DNA from: Candidatus Thorarchaeota archaeon
Lineage (GTDB): Archaea; Asgardarchaeota; Thorarchaeia; Thorarchaeales; Thorarchaeaceae
Assembly (NCBI GenBank): GCA_019057475.1
Contig: DXJO01000014.1
Location: 1 to 64,000, forward strand
Length of the DNA: 64,000 nucleotides
Direction of reading: 5' to 3'
The notes beneath the pieces were generated by a model that made no database searches, had not been told where the DNA came from, and was given only the letters and a program-made list of their open reading frames with translations. A program made the position numbers and the translations under genes. Position 1 is the first letter of the stretch; each line of letters starts with the position of its first letter. Shown here in pieces: positions 16,460-25,895 of the stretch.

Positions 16460-16647
16460 TAGAAGCGCTCAGATGGGCACACTACGTGTCAAGACCGGAC
16501 TCTTGAAGCTGACTATCAAGAACTCTATTCAAGTTCTCGGCAGCTGTTGCTAACCCTTAAGTGGTAGGATTCACTATACTTGAAGGACCGGTCAGTGAGC
16601 GTGGATTCCGATTTGCCGCGTTGCACGCTTAAGAGAGGCGTCTGGAA

Positions 16648-17136
16648 ATGGACGAGGTTATCATCCAATACATGACTGCAACAGGTCTGCACAAGTACGA
16701 GAGCTTTGACATCAACTCCAAGGACATCTTCCTTGATTTGCGCGACATTGCAGTGATAGACCTCACGCCACTCATCTGGTGTTTGAAGCTTGAGGAGCTA
16801 AACCTCCGAAACAACAAGATTCAAAGTATCGATCTAAGCCCTCTCAGGAAATGCCTTGGTCTTCAGGCCCTCCGGCTGGACCGAAACCTCCTTTTCGAGT
16901 TGGACCTGTCCCCCCTGAATCATTGCATCGATTTCGAGGAAATATACCTCACCCGTAATCTGTTCAAGCAGGTTGACATCTCGCCATTGTTCTTCTGTCC
17001 AAGGCTCAAGGTCTTGGAGCTTGAAACCTCAGTTGTACTCAACGCAGACATCCAACTCAGGTCCAATGGAACCTGGCCGAAGGTACTGCTGGACAAATTC
17101 CATAGAATCGATTGGCAGGTCGATGAAGCATCCTAG
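16648..17136 (+). CDS. leucine-rich repeat protein
   Basis: A 162-residue protein with four LRR units of about 22 residues between 28 and 130, each following the pattern IDLSPL..C..L..L.L..N. A Cys is conserved at the same place in each unit (CLKL, CLGL, CIDF, CPRL). There is no signal peptide, so it would act in the cytoplasm as a binding scaffold. LRR proteins of this kind are common in Asgard genomes. The partner is unknown. Confidence 0.8.
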   Translation: MDEVIIQYMTATGLHKYESFDINSKDIFLDLRDIAVIDLTPLIWCLKLEELNLRNNKIQSIDLSPLRKCLGLQALRLDRNLLFELDLSPLNHCIDFEEIYLTRNLFKQVDISPLFFCPRLKVLELETSVVLNADIQLRSNGTWPKVLLDKFHRIDWQVDEAS

Positions 17137-17266
17137 AAACACAGCAGTCTATCACAGGAGTCTTCTGTTTTTCACATTAGCGTATCTTTGGTAAGATTTA
17201 TAGGTATTATAGATATATGTCGCTTTGCTATACATCCAGATACTACATGCTGGAGGTTACTTACAA

Positions 17267-17758
17267 ATGGCAGAACTAATACTACTGGGATTGGTAAGCT
17301 TCCTGCACGACCTTTTCACCGTGATGTGGATTGGCGGAATGCTTGTCCTCGGGTTTGTTGTATTACCGACCATAAAGAAGACACTAGGATCAGGTCCTGA
17401 AACAAAGAAACTGATTGAGGCCATCAGAAAGCGGCTAAGCATGCTATCATACCTATCAATGATTGGTCTGTTAGTAACAGGCATATTGCTCAGCAGAATC
17501 TCTCCCCTGTACTTGGGACCCCTTAGCTTTGGCAATGAGTTCTCGACTTGGCTGGCCATCAAGCATCTCATGATTGCTCTGATGGTAACTATCTCGATCG
17601 TTAGAAGCATGGTAATTCCTAAGAGGGCTATGCCTGAACCCAAGAAAATGAAGCTGAACGCATCACTGCTGATGCTGAACATCGTTCTTGGGATTGGAGT
17701 TCTATTGCTGAGCGGATTCATCGCTGCTGCTAATGTAGTGTTCTTGAGTACGCCTTGA
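17267..17758 (+). CDS. integral membrane protein, CopD/DUF2269-like
   Basis: A protein of about 163 residues with four membrane helices. A His in the first helix (FLHDLFTVMWIGGM) and one in the third (IKHLMIAL) resemble CopD-type four-helix heme or copper membrane proteins. The start is the ATG at 17267, with GGAGGT about 10 nt before it; the longer reading from 17225 would lie in the AT-rich promoter. A TATA-like AAGATTTATAG is at about 17193. The role (copper handling or heme-linked) is only suggestive. Confidence 0.6.
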   Translation: MAELILLGLVSFLHDLFTVMWIGGMLVLGFVVLPTIKKTLGSGPETKKLIEAIRKRLSMLSYLSMIGLLVTGILLSRISPLYLGPLSFGNEFSTWLAIKHLMIALMVTISIVRSMVIPKRAMPEPKKMKLNASLLMLNIVLGIGVLLLSGFIAAANVVFLSTP

Positions 17759-17815
17759 AGGAAACTACGATGAGCGGATGCTCCAGACGCAAGAGGGACA
17801 GAATCAAATGGTGCT

Positions 17816-18214
17816 TTGAGGAGCCCCATTACTGAGGAGAATAACGCATTGTCCAGCGATAACTCCCACCGCCCACTGGAGCCTCTGCCTATTGTCAGAG
17901 CACTCTTTCTCACCTTTATTCAGGCTCACCCACAATCGACAGGATACAGTCTGATGAAGGTCATATCGGGTTTCACTGAAGGCAGAGTGGAGCTGAAATC
18001 AGGCACGGTCTATACGGAGTTGCGTCGCCTGGAGAAACAGGGTTTTGTAAAGTCAATACAAGAAGAAGCGGGAAGGAAGCGTCGAGGCTACGAAATAACG
18101 CAAGCAGGAGAGATGGAGCTGCTACAGCTTGCTCATCAAATGCGGTTCAGGATTAATCGTGTTCTGAACCCGTTGCTTGCTCTTATGGAGCCGCTCAATG
18201 GCAAATCGCCCTGA
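17816..18214 (+). CDS. PadR-family winged-helix regulator
   Basis: A 132-residue PadR-type DNA-binding protein. The recognition region GYSLMKVISGFTEGRVELKS and the wing motif SGTVYTELRRLEKQGFVKS (about 62-80) are characteristic. PadR proteins are usually repressors that respond to small molecules. It starts the operon that continues with an SDR enzyme (15 bp later) and a methyltransferase (2 bp later) and probably controls it. The N-terminus is uncertain; TTG at 17816 is the first usable start. Confidence 0.8.
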   Translation: MRSPITEENNALSSDNSHRPLEPLPIVRALFLTFIQAHPQSTGYSLMKVISGFTEGRVELKSGTVYTELRRLEKQGFVKSIQEEAGRKRRGYEITQAGEMELLQLAHQMRFRINRVLNPLLALMEPLNGKSP

Positions 18215-18229
18215 TGGAGGAGGAATGAC

Positions 18230-19048
18230 ATGGATTTCGGCCTGAAGGACACACATGTTTTGATAACTGGAGCTTCTGGCGGCATCGGTCTTGAATTGGT
18301 GCGGGCTTTTTTGATAGAAGATGCGAAAGTCACTGCCACCTACAATCATTCACGAGATGAGCTTGAGAGGATTCAGGAGAACTGGCAGAAGCAGCTTGCA
18401 GTTGTCAAGGTTGATGTGCGAGAAGAGCTAGAAGTGATATCGCTTTTCGAACAATCTCAGAATACGTTCGGACGAGTCGACATTATGGTGGCGAATGCAG
18501 GGATAGCCAACCACGTGGCGGCTCCCATCCACGAGATGAGCCTGAAACAGTGGCAGAACACAATGGCGGTCAACCTCACAGGCGTATTTCTTTGTTCGAA
18601 ATACTTCGTTGAGAACCTAGCCAATCATCAGGGGGATCACGCGTCACTCATTCTGATTGGCTCAACAGCAGGATTGTTTGGAGAAGCAGGGTTCGCAGAT
18701 TACGCTACATCAAAGGCGGCCCTACATGGACTCATGATGAGCATCAAGAACGAGATAGTGAATGTCGCAAAGAAGGGGAGGGTCAATCTGGTGAATCCCG
18801 GTTGGACTCTGACACCCATGTCTGAAGAGGTTCTCGCTGACAGCGAGAGGGCGACCCGAATCTTGCAGACGATACCATTGCGAAAGACTGCAGTACCTGA
18901 GGACATTGCAGGTGCTATTCTTTATCTTGCTTCGAACAAGCTATCTGGTCACATTAGTGGGCAGACGCTCACCGTTGCGGGAGGAATGGAAGGACGTGTG
19001 CTTTACTCGCACGAGGATTTAGAATCAGACGTTGATGAGATGACATAG
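18230..19048 (+). CDS. short-chain dehydrogenase/reductase
   Basis: A 272-residue NAD(P)-dependent oxidoreductase with the Rossmann motif TGASGGIGLEL (about 14-24), the NAG motif in ANAGIANH and the catalytic Ser-Tyr-Lys in GSTAGLFGEAGFADYATSK. The C-terminal SGQTLTVAGGM is typical of classical SDRs acting on alcohols or 3-oxoacyl groups. GGAGGAATGAC precedes the ATG. It is coupled to the PadR gene before and the methyltransferase after it. The substrate is unknown. Confidence 0.87.
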   Translation: MDFGLKDTHVLITGASGGIGLELVRAFLIEDAKVTATYNHSRDELERIQENWQKQLAVVKVDVREELEVISLFEQSQNTFGRVDIMVANAGIANHVAAPIHEMSLKQWQNTMAVNLTGVFLCSKYFVENLANHQGDHASLILIGSTAGLFGEAGFADYATSKAALHGLMMSIKNEIVNVAKKGRVNLVNPGWTLTPMSEEVLADSERATRILQTIPLRKTAVPEDIAGAILYLASNKLSGHISGQTLTVAGGMEGRVLYSHEDLESDVDEMT

Positions 19049-19050
19049 CG

Positions 19051-19812
19051 ATGAGTTCGTTTGACAGCCTTAGTCTTGTATACGACCGGTCCATCAACTG
19101 GGATGCAAGACTTGGAAGTGAATTGCCTTTCATTTTGGATGCACTCTCAGAATCAGGCGGCAATAGAGTTCTGGATATGGCTTGCGGGAGTGGAAGACAC
19201 TCTGTCGCACTGGCTCTCGAGGGCGCAGATGTCGTTGGTTTTGATAGTAGTACAGCCATGATTCAGGCCGCCAAGGAACTCGCAGCTGAAAACGGAGTGG
19301 CAACAAGATTCATGGTTGCAGACATGACGAATCTGGAAGCCGTCCTGAAGGAAAAGTTTGACCTCATCGTCTGCCTCGGGAACTCTCTGGCTCTAGTGCC
19401 CTCGCTGCTAGAAGCAAAGAAACTTCTCTCAGCAGTGCACTCCCTGTTGAACTCCAAAGGTGTTTTTGTAGCCCAAGTCCTCAACTTTGAGCAAATCAAG
19501 AAAACCAAGTCTAGGTTCTTTCAGCCGAAAGGAGGGGTTACTAGTAAGGGGGACCTAGTTATCTTTGCCCGGTTCTTCAGTCACCTTGAGCCCGAGGAAT
19601 CAACCACTCTCGTATTAACCTCATTTGTCAAGAGTTCTGAGGGGTGGTCAACCATAATATCCTCGCAGAGCGTCCTTCAGCTCGATCAAGAAGCCCTTAC
19701 CCAAGCCGTACGTGCAGCGGGTTTTGGTCAGTTTGAGGTGTACTCTGACTACGGCGGCAATCCGTTTGCAAGTACAGAACACAGAAACCTCGTTATCAAG
19801 GCACGAAAGTAG
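19051..19812 (+). CDS. class I SAM-dependent methyltransferase
   Basis: A 253-residue methyltransferase. Motif I is LDMACGSGRHSVAL (about 41-54), the acidic ribose-binding residue follows in VGFDSS, and motif II/III is DLIVCLGNS. It begins 2 bp after the SDR stop and belongs to the PadR-SDR operon. The acceptor (small molecule or other) cannot be inferred. Confidence 0.85.
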   Translation: MSSFDSLSLVYDRSINWDARLGSELPFILDALSESGGNRVLDMACGSGRHSVALALEGADVVGFDSSTAMIQAAKELAAENGVATRFMVADMTNLEAVLKEKFDLIVCLGNSLALVPSLLEAKKLLSAVHSLLNSKGVFVAQVLNFEQIKKTKSRFFQPKGGVTSKGDLVIFARFFSHLEPEESTTLVLTSFVKSSEGWSTIISSQSVLQLDQEALTQAVRAAGFGQFEVYSDYGGNPFASTEHRNLVIKARK

Positions 19813-19869
19813 GTTTTCACGGAAACGGCAGTTCTTCTCTTTGGAAAAATGGGACCGAACCCGTCGACT

Positions 19870-20175
19870 TCAATGGCGATACGCGAATCCCGCAGGAGCA
19901 GATCTCATGCTACCATCCATGCCGTATTTTCGGAGGAGGTTTCTGGCCATCTCCCGGTTAGCTAGGTAGAGAGGCTGTCGCATATCGCTGAGGTTGGGAA
20001 CCTTGCGGCAAAGTCTCCAGCCCAGGAGTCTACGTAGGGCAAAACTAACTGTTCGAGGTGCGAGTTTTGTCTTCTCGCTGATGTCCTTGGGGCTCATGGG
20101 GCCACCGACAGTCAAACCCTTTAGCACTATAAGCGCACTTTTTGGAAGATTAGACGACATCATTCTTTTTACCAA
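19870..20175 (-). CDS. winged-helix DNA-binding protein (MarR/TrmB-like)
   Basis: A 101-residue protein with a winged-helix domain over most of its length: SPKDISEKTKLAPRTVSFALRRL is the helix-turn-helix. The C-terminus is basic. No ligand domain. It is probably a local regulator. TTG at 20175 or the ATG at 20163 may be used. About 260 bp separate it from the ABC permease gene, whose 3' end faces it on the same strand. Confidence 0.7.
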   Translation of the reverse strand: MVKRMMSSNLPKSALIVLKGLTVGGPMSPKDISEKTKLAPRTVSFALRRLLGWRLCRKVPNLSDMRQPLYLANREMARNLLRKYGMDGSMRSAPAGFAYRH

Positions 20176-20437
20176 TCTTGCTTAGCATTTGTGCCCAGTG
20201 CCATTAATCTGAAAGGCATTAACCTTGCATTGGGAATGATTTTCCAATAAGATATGCTTTTTGTTGAACGTAACGACATTCGCCTATCATTTGTTCGACT
20301 CAGCTGAAAGTTTTCCTGAAAGTCAATCCAATTGCCAATCAACGCCGTTTGAGATAAAGTGGCGGCCGGGACCGGTGACTGCCAGCCCCGACCTGTGGTT
20401 GCCTCTAGAGAAAGGCACGTCAGTTTGCAGTTCCCTC

Positions 20438-22114
20438 CTACGCATCAGGACTCGACAGACTTCTAATTCCTGAGATGACAAAGATGCTACCCAGGCTAAG
20501 TAAAACAGCTGGTCCAATGAATGCGCAGAGTATCTGGAAATAATAGGGTTCAATCGCGACCTCCACCACTGCGTCCAAGCCAGTGATCTTCAAGAATATG
20601 AAGAGCAGTATTGAGCTCATCATGGCGAACATCGGGACCATCATCGCGGTCATCATGTTGGCTTGATGAGCTGGCGACTTTGTGTCTTCGTAGTCCGGAT
20701 TGCGGGCAGTGACTCCAATCGCTACCATGGACGAACCGATGACAACTATGAATCCAAATCCCAAAAGCAGCAACGCATCCACCGTACCAAGGCCAAGGAC
20801 GAAGGTCATTCCAACAACCACAATCAATGTCAGAAACACATCAGCGAATGCAGCCATCGCAAGTCGGGACTTGATGAACCTTGACGCGCCCTGAGGGGCA
20901 CTCTGGATGATCCATAACTGATCCTTACTCTCAAGAAATCCGGTCCCGACAAACGGAAAGGCGCCCACCATGGCAAACATCATTCCAAACGCGGAGATTA
21001 TGTCTATCAGATTCATCTCGGACCCAAAGTCCGCGAAGAACGTCATCATGATTGGAAGTACAATAGCCAGAATGACTCCATAGAACATCTTAGAGAGGTT
21101 CTGTGCCTTTCTAAAGTAGTCCTTCATGTTGACGACTAGCAGGGCGCCGAATGAATTGCCACTGAGCTTCCTCAAACCTCGAAGAATAAAGTTCTCTCTG
21201 CCAACTGTTGTGATTCGCTCCGTTCGAGCTCCTGCGGTGATTGTGAACACCCTGCCTGTAGCCCCGAGTGTCAGACCTAGAACACTGACACTGAAAGCGC
21301 CCACCAACAAAGCACTGACTAGCAGATCGAGTTGAAGTATAGTGCTGAAGAACGCTACTTCAGGTTCAGTAAGGCTAATTCCGTTGAATGTGATGGCAAT
21401 CCAGCTTACGACATCAGCACTCCATGTGAAAGGCAGAAGAAGAAAGATATCCGTGCCTAGAATCTCAGTCATGATTGGCGCAGCGAACATCAGTCCGTAC
21501 ATTGGTAAAATGGCAGCAAATGCAATCACAAATGACAGCGCCTTGGCAATGTCGTTCCCTCTTGAAGAGGCCCCAAGCTTTGACATAACCGCTGCTGTAG
21601 CGAAGTTTGAGATCCATAGAACTGTGAGCACGGTCAATATGAGTACGGTGTATATGAGAGCCACTCCAATGAGTGAAACCTCAAAGGCCAGTATGAATGG
21701 GGTAATTATTAGAGGTGCCAAGAAGAGGGTCACTAGGCCGTAGAGTGGCAATCCACCGAGGAAGCTACCCGTCAGGATATCTCTTGTCTTCACGTTGTTG
21801 GAGAGGAATATCTCCCAATGTCCAATCTTAATCTCCTCAAGTGCCTTGGTCATAGGGAACAGCAGGAGCATAATCCACAACACCATCATTGCTGAACGCA
21901 TCAATCCTGGAAACATGATCATTAGCAGTGCGCGAATATCGCTCATGGGCATGATTGCATTGAGGGCCCCACCAATGAGGAATGGAGCACCGTAGACCGC
22001 CCACAGAATTCCCAGAGCACAGAAAGCCCCGGAGTACAATCGCCTGTGGTTCCTCATGCCTGCCGTGAGGACGTAGAAATCGGCCGTGGCAATATGAAAC
22101 CATTTTTTCACCAT
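20438..22114 (-). CDS. ABC-2-like exporter permease
   Basis: A permease of about 558 residues with twelve or so membrane helices in two halves, partner of the ATPase encoded just upstream. Fold and hydrophobic pattern fit large ABC-2-type exporters for drugs, lipids or peptides. I take the ATG at 22114 because GGAGGT lies 7 nt before it, inside the last codons of the ATPase gene; an earlier TTG at 22129 would overlap that gene. The cargo is unknown. Confidence 0.78.
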   Translation of the reverse strand: MVKKWFHIATADFYVLTAGMRNHRRLYSGAFCALGILWAVYGAPFLIGGALNAIMPMSDIRALLMIMFPGLMRSAMMVLWIMLLLFPMTKALEEIKIGHWEIFLSNNVKTRDILTGSFLGGLPLYGLVTLFLAPLIITPFILAFEVSLIGVALIYTVLILTVLTVLWISNFATAAVMSKLGASSRGNDIAKALSFVIAFAAILPMYGLMFAAPIMTEILGTDIFLLLPFTWSADVVSWIAITFNGISLTEPEVAFFSTILQLDLLVSALLVGAFSVSVLGLTLGATGRVFTITAGARTERITTVGRENFILRGLRKLSGNSFGALLVVNMKDYFRKAQNLSKMFYGVILAIVLPIMMTFFADFGSEMNLIDIISAFGMMFAMVGAFPFVGTGFLESKDQLWIIQSAPQGASRFIKSRLAMAAFADVFLTLIVVVGMTFVLGLGTVDALLLLGFGFIVVIGSSMVAIGVTARNPDYEDTKSPAHQANMMTAMMVPMFAMMSSILLFIFLKITGLDAVVEVAIEPYYFQILCAFIGPAVLLSLGSIFVISGIRSLSSPDA

Positions 22115-22119
22115 AGGAT

Positions 22120-22890
22120 TTACCTCCAAGCAAGTAGAGCCTTGCGATCTACACGGCCACCGACAATGTCCAAGTAGGCATGTTCAAGGTCAGACGTGCC
22201 TGCCGAGTCGATAATACTCTCTGGCGAACCAAGCGTAACAAGTTCGCCCTCGTTCAGTATCCCAATCACGTCGCAGACATCCTCTGCGAAGTTTGTCATG
22301 TGAGTGCAGATGAAGAAGCTCGTTTCGGTTTCCTCAGCGAGGACAAGTATGAGTTCTTTCACAATGGCACTTGCCGCAGGGTCGAGGCGTGAGGTGGGCT
22401 CGTCTAGAAACACCAGCTTGGGCTCGTGCAGAAGAGTGGAAGCCATAAGCACCTTCTGTTTCATTCCTGAAGAGTACGATTCCAGGAGATCGTCTTGGCG
22501 ACCCTCAAGTCCGAGCATAGACAGCAGACTGTCAATGCAGCGATTCAACAATTCGCCATTGCGTCCATTGAGTGCGCCAACGAACTCGAGAAACTCCACA
22601 GCTGAGAGCTTGGAATAGAGTCCTGGCGACTCAGGAAGTAGACCTGTGATTGCCTTGATCTCCTCACGCTGAGTGTCAATACTATAGCCGCAGACCTCAG
22701 CCGTTCCGCTCGTTTGTTTCAGAAGACCCGAGAGTATGCGGACAGTGGTCGTCTTCCCTGCCCCGTTGGGACCGAGAAAGCCGAATCTGCCGCCTGTAGC
22801 GATCTCTAAATCCAGATTCCTAACAGCTTGCACTGTGTCGAAGTTCTTGCACAGCGCTTCTGTTTTGATGCTAATTCCGTTTCGTGCCAT
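22120..22890 (-). CDS. ABC transporter ATP-binding protein
   Basis: An ATPase of about 256 residues. Walker A is GPNGAGKTT (40-48), the ABC signature is YSSGMKQK (SSGMK form), and Walker B is LVFLDEPT, followed by the D-loop and switch His in CTHMTN. The start is ATG at 22890 with AGGTGA directly before it; GTG at 22899 is inside that site. It is cotranscribed with the permease (5 bp gap) and diverges from the PH-domain operon. Confidence 0.88.
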   Translation of the reverse strand: MARNGISIKTEALCKNFDTVQAVRNLDLEIATGGRFGFLGPNGAGKTTTVRILSGLLKQTSGTAEVCGYSIDTQREEIKAITGLLPESPGLYSKLSAVEFLEFVGALNGRNGELLNRCIDSLLSMLGLEGRQDDLLESYSSGMKQKVLMASTLLHEPKLVFLDEPTSRLDPAASAIVKELILVLAEETETSFFICTHMTNFAEDVCDVIGILNEGELVTLGSPESIIDSAGTSDLEHAYLDIVGGRVDRKALLAWR

Positions 22891-22941
22891 CGCAGTCACC
22901 TAGTTAAATCTTTACCAGATTCTTATACATTGTTCAACACA

Positions 22942-22953
22942 CTTATATATATA
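22942..22953 (-). promoter_or_regulatory. TATA box for the ABC exporter operon
   Basis: An alternating TATATATA element on the minus strand about 55 nt before the ATPase ATG. It is the strongest TATA match in this divergent gap; a second, weaker one (GTATAAGA, about 22920) is closer to the gene. Confidence 0.5.
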
Positions 22954-22989
22954 CTTTACCTACTAAGCATGAAAGAAATACCAAGAAGC

Positions 22990-22997
22990 CTATTTAA
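22990..22997 (+). promoter_or_regulatory. TATA box for the PH-domain operon
   Basis: CTATTTAAGG lies about 35 nt before the ATG at 23029, which predicts a start of transcription near 23015-23020 and a short leader that holds the GAGG ribosome binding site. Confidence 0.55.
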
Positions 22998-23028
22998 GGC
23001 GGACTGGTAAAGAAAACGAGGACCGAAA

Positions 23029-23586
23029 ATGGAACTACTGTCACCCCATGAAGCGATTGTCTGGTGGGAATTTCAGCACGCAAAGTCTACAAGTGACGTT
23101 GCGAGCGAGTATGAGAGAAGCAGCAGTGTCCCGCAGTACGTATTGAATCTTCTAGGAGAAACCGATCCACAGGTTGTGTTCAAGGATGCGGGATATGTAT
23201 CAAGAGTTCTCAACCGTGCAAGAAAGAAGATTGCGAAGGCATTGACAGAACATGCCACGAGTCATCGCTTGGACATTGAGACCCTCTTGGACTACAAAGG
23301 ATTGCTCATCGGTTTTGACTATCAAGCCAATGCTCAAGTGTACATTGTCTTCACCATGGATCTCGGAGTCATAGTCTGGTATGCTCACGACTCTTACGCA
23401 GGTAAGCTTTGTCCAGAGTGTCCCAAGGTAGAAGAATGTAGAGATACTTTGGATACAATCATGGAAGAGTATGACATCAAGCTGAGACCGGACGAAGTGC
23501 AACTGCACATGACTAGGCAGTCCATTGCAATCTTCAACAAGCTCGCGGCCAAAGAAGTTCCTCGTTATAAGAGAAAGGAAAAGTGA
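23029..23586 (+). CDS. HTH-containing protein of unknown function, head of the PH-domain operon
   Basis: A 185-residue cytoplasmic protein. Residues 3-70 resemble a helix-turn-helix module of the LuxR/sigma-region-4 type (LSPHEAIVWWEFQHAKSTSDVA, then YVSRVLNRARKKI). A mixed alpha/beta domain follows (about 80-130) and then a CxxCxxxxxC cluster (C127, C130, C136). I do not recognise the family; it may be a DNA-binding sensor. Its TGA stop overlaps the next ATG (TGATG), so it is coupled to three membrane PH-domain paralogues and may regulate them. Confidence 0.55.
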   Translation: MELLSPHEAIVWWEFQHAKSTSDVASEYERSSSVPQYVLNLLGETDPQVVFKDAGYVSRVLNRARKKIAKALTEHATSHRLDIETLLDYKGLLIGFDYQANAQVYIVFTMDLGVIVWYAHDSYAGKLCPECPKVEECRDTLDTIMEEYDIKLRPDEVQLHMTRQSIAIFNKLAAKEVPRYKRKEK

Positions 23587-24329
23587 TGAGAATGGAAAAT
23601 AAAGGAAAAGTGATCAAGCCACCAATTGAGAGCGTAGTTAGCGGGAAGATATTTAGACCGTCAACCGCATTTAGAAATAAGCTGTGGGTCGAGGGGGTTT
23701 TGACTGCCACAATGATATGGGCAATAGCTGTTGGGATCTGGTTGGGCATTGCATACCTTATGTCGCTTGATGAAAGTTGGTCATTCTGGACCTACGTTGA
23801 GATATGGTGGATGCCCGTGAACTCCCGGGTTGGAGTCATCTACACCTTCTGGGTTGTGTTTACCCTGATTGTGGTGCCGATGTACATCAATCGCATTGAG
23901 TACTCTGTGATTGCTGAGTCAGGAAAGACCATGCCAGAAATCTATGTGAAGAAAGGCATTATCAAAATAACCAGGAAGCACGTCCCCTTCAGGACCATCA
24001 CTAACATCTCCAGTACATCAGGGCCCTTCGACCGCCTTTTTGGGATAGGCAACGTGCTAATCGAAACTGCAGGATTTTCAGGCGGCATGATGGGGCCTGA
24101 AGAGAAGATTGAAGGTGTCAGATTCTACGAGGAAGTAAGGGACTTCATCCTCAACGAGCTACGCAAGTTCAGAGACCCCTACGTCACTGGCACCGAGGTA
24201 GTACTCCCGCGAGAGGAGCCTGTACCAAGGATGGATAACAGTCTTGATGATGAGATGTTGATAACTCTCCGGGAAATAAGAGATGTAATGAAGAAACTTG
24301 AGAGCAAGCTAGGCGAGGGGGATCAGTAA
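23586..24329 (+). CDS. membrane protein with bacterial-type PH domain (bPH2), paralogue 1
   Basis: A protein of about 247 residues with a conserved N-terminal stretch VIKPPIESVVSG, two membrane helices (about 37-58 and 82-102) and a bPH2 (YdbS/YdbT, DUF304-type) domain from about 110 to 205. Signature segments are RIEYSVIAESG, RKHVPFRTITNIS and FDRLFGIGNVLIETAG. A charged helical tail follows. It probably sits at the inner membrane face. First of three tandem copies. Role unknown; bPH2 proteins act in membrane-associated complexes. Confidence 0.75.
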   Translation: MRMENKGKVIKPPIESVVSGKIFRPSTAFRNKLWVEGVLTATMIWAIAVGIWLGIAYLMSLDESWSFWTYVEIWWMPVNSRVGVIYTFWVVFTLIVVPMYINRIEYSVIAESGKTMPEIYVKKGIIKITRKHVPFRTITNISSTSGPFDRLFGIGNVLIETAGFSGGMMGPEEKIEGVRFYEEVRDFILNELRKFRDPYVTGTEVVLPREEPVPRMDNSLDDEMLITLREIRDVMKKLESKLGEGDQ

Positions 24330-24330
24330 A

Positions 24331-25044
24331 ATGGGAACAGAAAGTAAGGTAATCAAACCACCAATTGAGTCGATGATGAGCGGACGTAAGTTTCGCCCAA
24401 GTATACGATTCCGTAACAAGATGTGGTTGCAAGGAATAATCATAGTTGTAGTAATTTGGCTCACGTTGATTGTGGGGACAATAGGACTTGCCGGCATGGT
24501 TGTTGGTCCTTCCGGGCAGCAGGCATTTATGGACCTATGGTGGATTCCGCTCAATCTGTGGTACTGGGGAATAGCGTTGGCAATCCTCATCCCAGGAATG
24601 ATCTATTATCATATCTACATCAACTCGATCGAATACTCAGTGCTAGGTGAAACAGGAGAGGCAAGCCCTGAGATATATGTCAAGAAAGGAATCCTGAACA
24701 TAACAAGGAAACACGTCCCTTTCAGAACTATCACCAATATCTCCAGCAGGGCTGGGCTGTTCGACAGGTGGTTTGGAATCGGGAGTGTTGAGATAGAAAC
24801 TGCAGGACACTCTGGGCAGACGTTTACAGGGCCAGAAGAGAAGCTCGAAGGAATCACGTTCTACGAGGAACTCAGGGATTTCGTCTTGATGGAGCTGCGT
24901 AAGTTCACAACCCCCTATGTAACTGGTACAGAGGTTGTTTTCCCAGTGGATGAAACAGCTCCGAGGGGGGAAGGCACTCTTGAGGATGAGATACTGTTGG
25001 TCCTAAGGGAGATACGCGATCTCCTCAGGAACCAGAGAAATTGA
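24331..25044 (+). CDS. membrane protein with bacterial-type PH domain (bPH2), paralogue 2
   Basis: A 237-residue protein with the same layout as its neighbours: VIKPPIESMMSG, two membrane helices, bPH2 domain with RKHVPFRTITNIS and FDRWFGIGSVEIETAG, and a helical tail ending in EILLVLREIRDLL. The ATG is 1 bp after the previous stop, with GAGGGGG before it. It appears closer to paralogue 1 than to 3. Confidence 0.75.
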   Translation: MGTESKVIKPPIESMMSGRKFRPSIRFRNKMWLQGIIIVVVIWLTLIVGTIGLAGMVVGPSGQQAFMDLWWIPLNLWYWGIALAILIPGMIYYHIYINSIEYSVLGETGEASPEIYVKKGILNITRKHVPFRTITNISSRAGLFDRWFGIGSVEIETAGHSGQTFTGPEEKLEGITFYEELRDFVLMELRKFTTPYVTGTEVVFPVDETAPRGEGTLEDEILLVLREIRDLLRNQRN

Positions 25045-25063
25045 GCGTCAAGGAGAATTGAAG

Positions 25064-25840
25064 ATGGGCTCGTCTGATGGAAGAGTTATCAAACCTCCTG
25101 TCGAGAGCGTGGTGAGTGGTAGAGTTTTCAAACCCGCTCCCGCCTTTCGCTACAAGAAGGGGCTCAAATTCGTTCTCCTTGCCCTCACACTATGGGTTGT
25201 ATTCCATCTGATGTTCTTTGCTAATCCTTGGATTTCATGGTTCCTGCGTGAGGGACTACGCATGGAGTACGGCCTTGAAATATGGTTCCTAGAGGATACC
25301 TGGGTGACGGGTAGCCAATGGTATTGGATACTCACCATGATCTGGTTGATTCCTGCACTCATATGGACCCATCTCTACGTCAGAAGCATTGAGTACTCGC
25401 TAGTTGCATACTCGGGAGAAACTATGCCTGAAATATTCGAGAAGAAAGGCATCATCACAATCGTTCGCAAACACATTCCATTCCGTTCAATTACGAATAT
25501 CTCGACTCGAGTTGGACCCTTGGACAGACTATTTGGCATAGGCGTTGTACGTATTGAAACAGCGGGACAGTCAGACGGAGCGCAGCATCCGGGTTTAGCC
25601 GCGGGGCTCATCCATAAGCTAACCAAGGGCTCGGGAGATCAACGTATTGAGGGAATTACGTTCTACGAGGAGGCAAGGGACTTCATTCTCAAGGAGTTAC
25701 GCAGGTTCAAGGGTTCACCCTTAGCTGTATCGCCTGAAAGGCGGCTCCGAAAGAAGAGTACGTTCTTCCGAGAGAGCACTCTGGTGGCTGTTCGGGAGAT
25801 AAGGGACGTATTGGTGGCAAAGAGGACCCAAGAACAATAA
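25064..25840 (+). CDS. membrane protein with bacterial-type PH domain (bPH2), paralogue 3
   Basis: About 258 residues, the most divergent copy. It keeps VIKPPVESVVSG, the two membrane helices and the bPH2 segments RKHIPFRSITNIS and LDRLFGIGVVRIETAG, but has an insert of about 15 residues (GAQHPGLAAGLIHKL) between the last strands. The ATG at 25064 has AAGGAG 8 nt upstream and is preferred to the TTG at 25058. It is the last gene of the operon. Confidence 0.73.
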   Translation: MGSSDGRVIKPPVESVVSGRVFKPAPAFRYKKGLKFVLLALTLWVVFHLMFFANPWISWFLREGLRMEYGLEIWFLEDTWVTGSQWYWILTMIWLIPALIWTHLYVRSIEYSLVAYSGETMPEIFEKKGIITIVRKHIPFRSITNISTRVGPLDRLFGIGVVRIETAGQSDGAQHPGLAAGLIHKLTKGSGDQRIEGITFYEEARDFILKELRRFKGSPLAVSPERRLRKKSTFFRESTLVAVREIRDVLVAKRTQEQ

Positions 25841-25895
25841 GACCTGAAACTGGATGCATATTCGCACCACATGAGATAGATTTGCCACTTATGCA

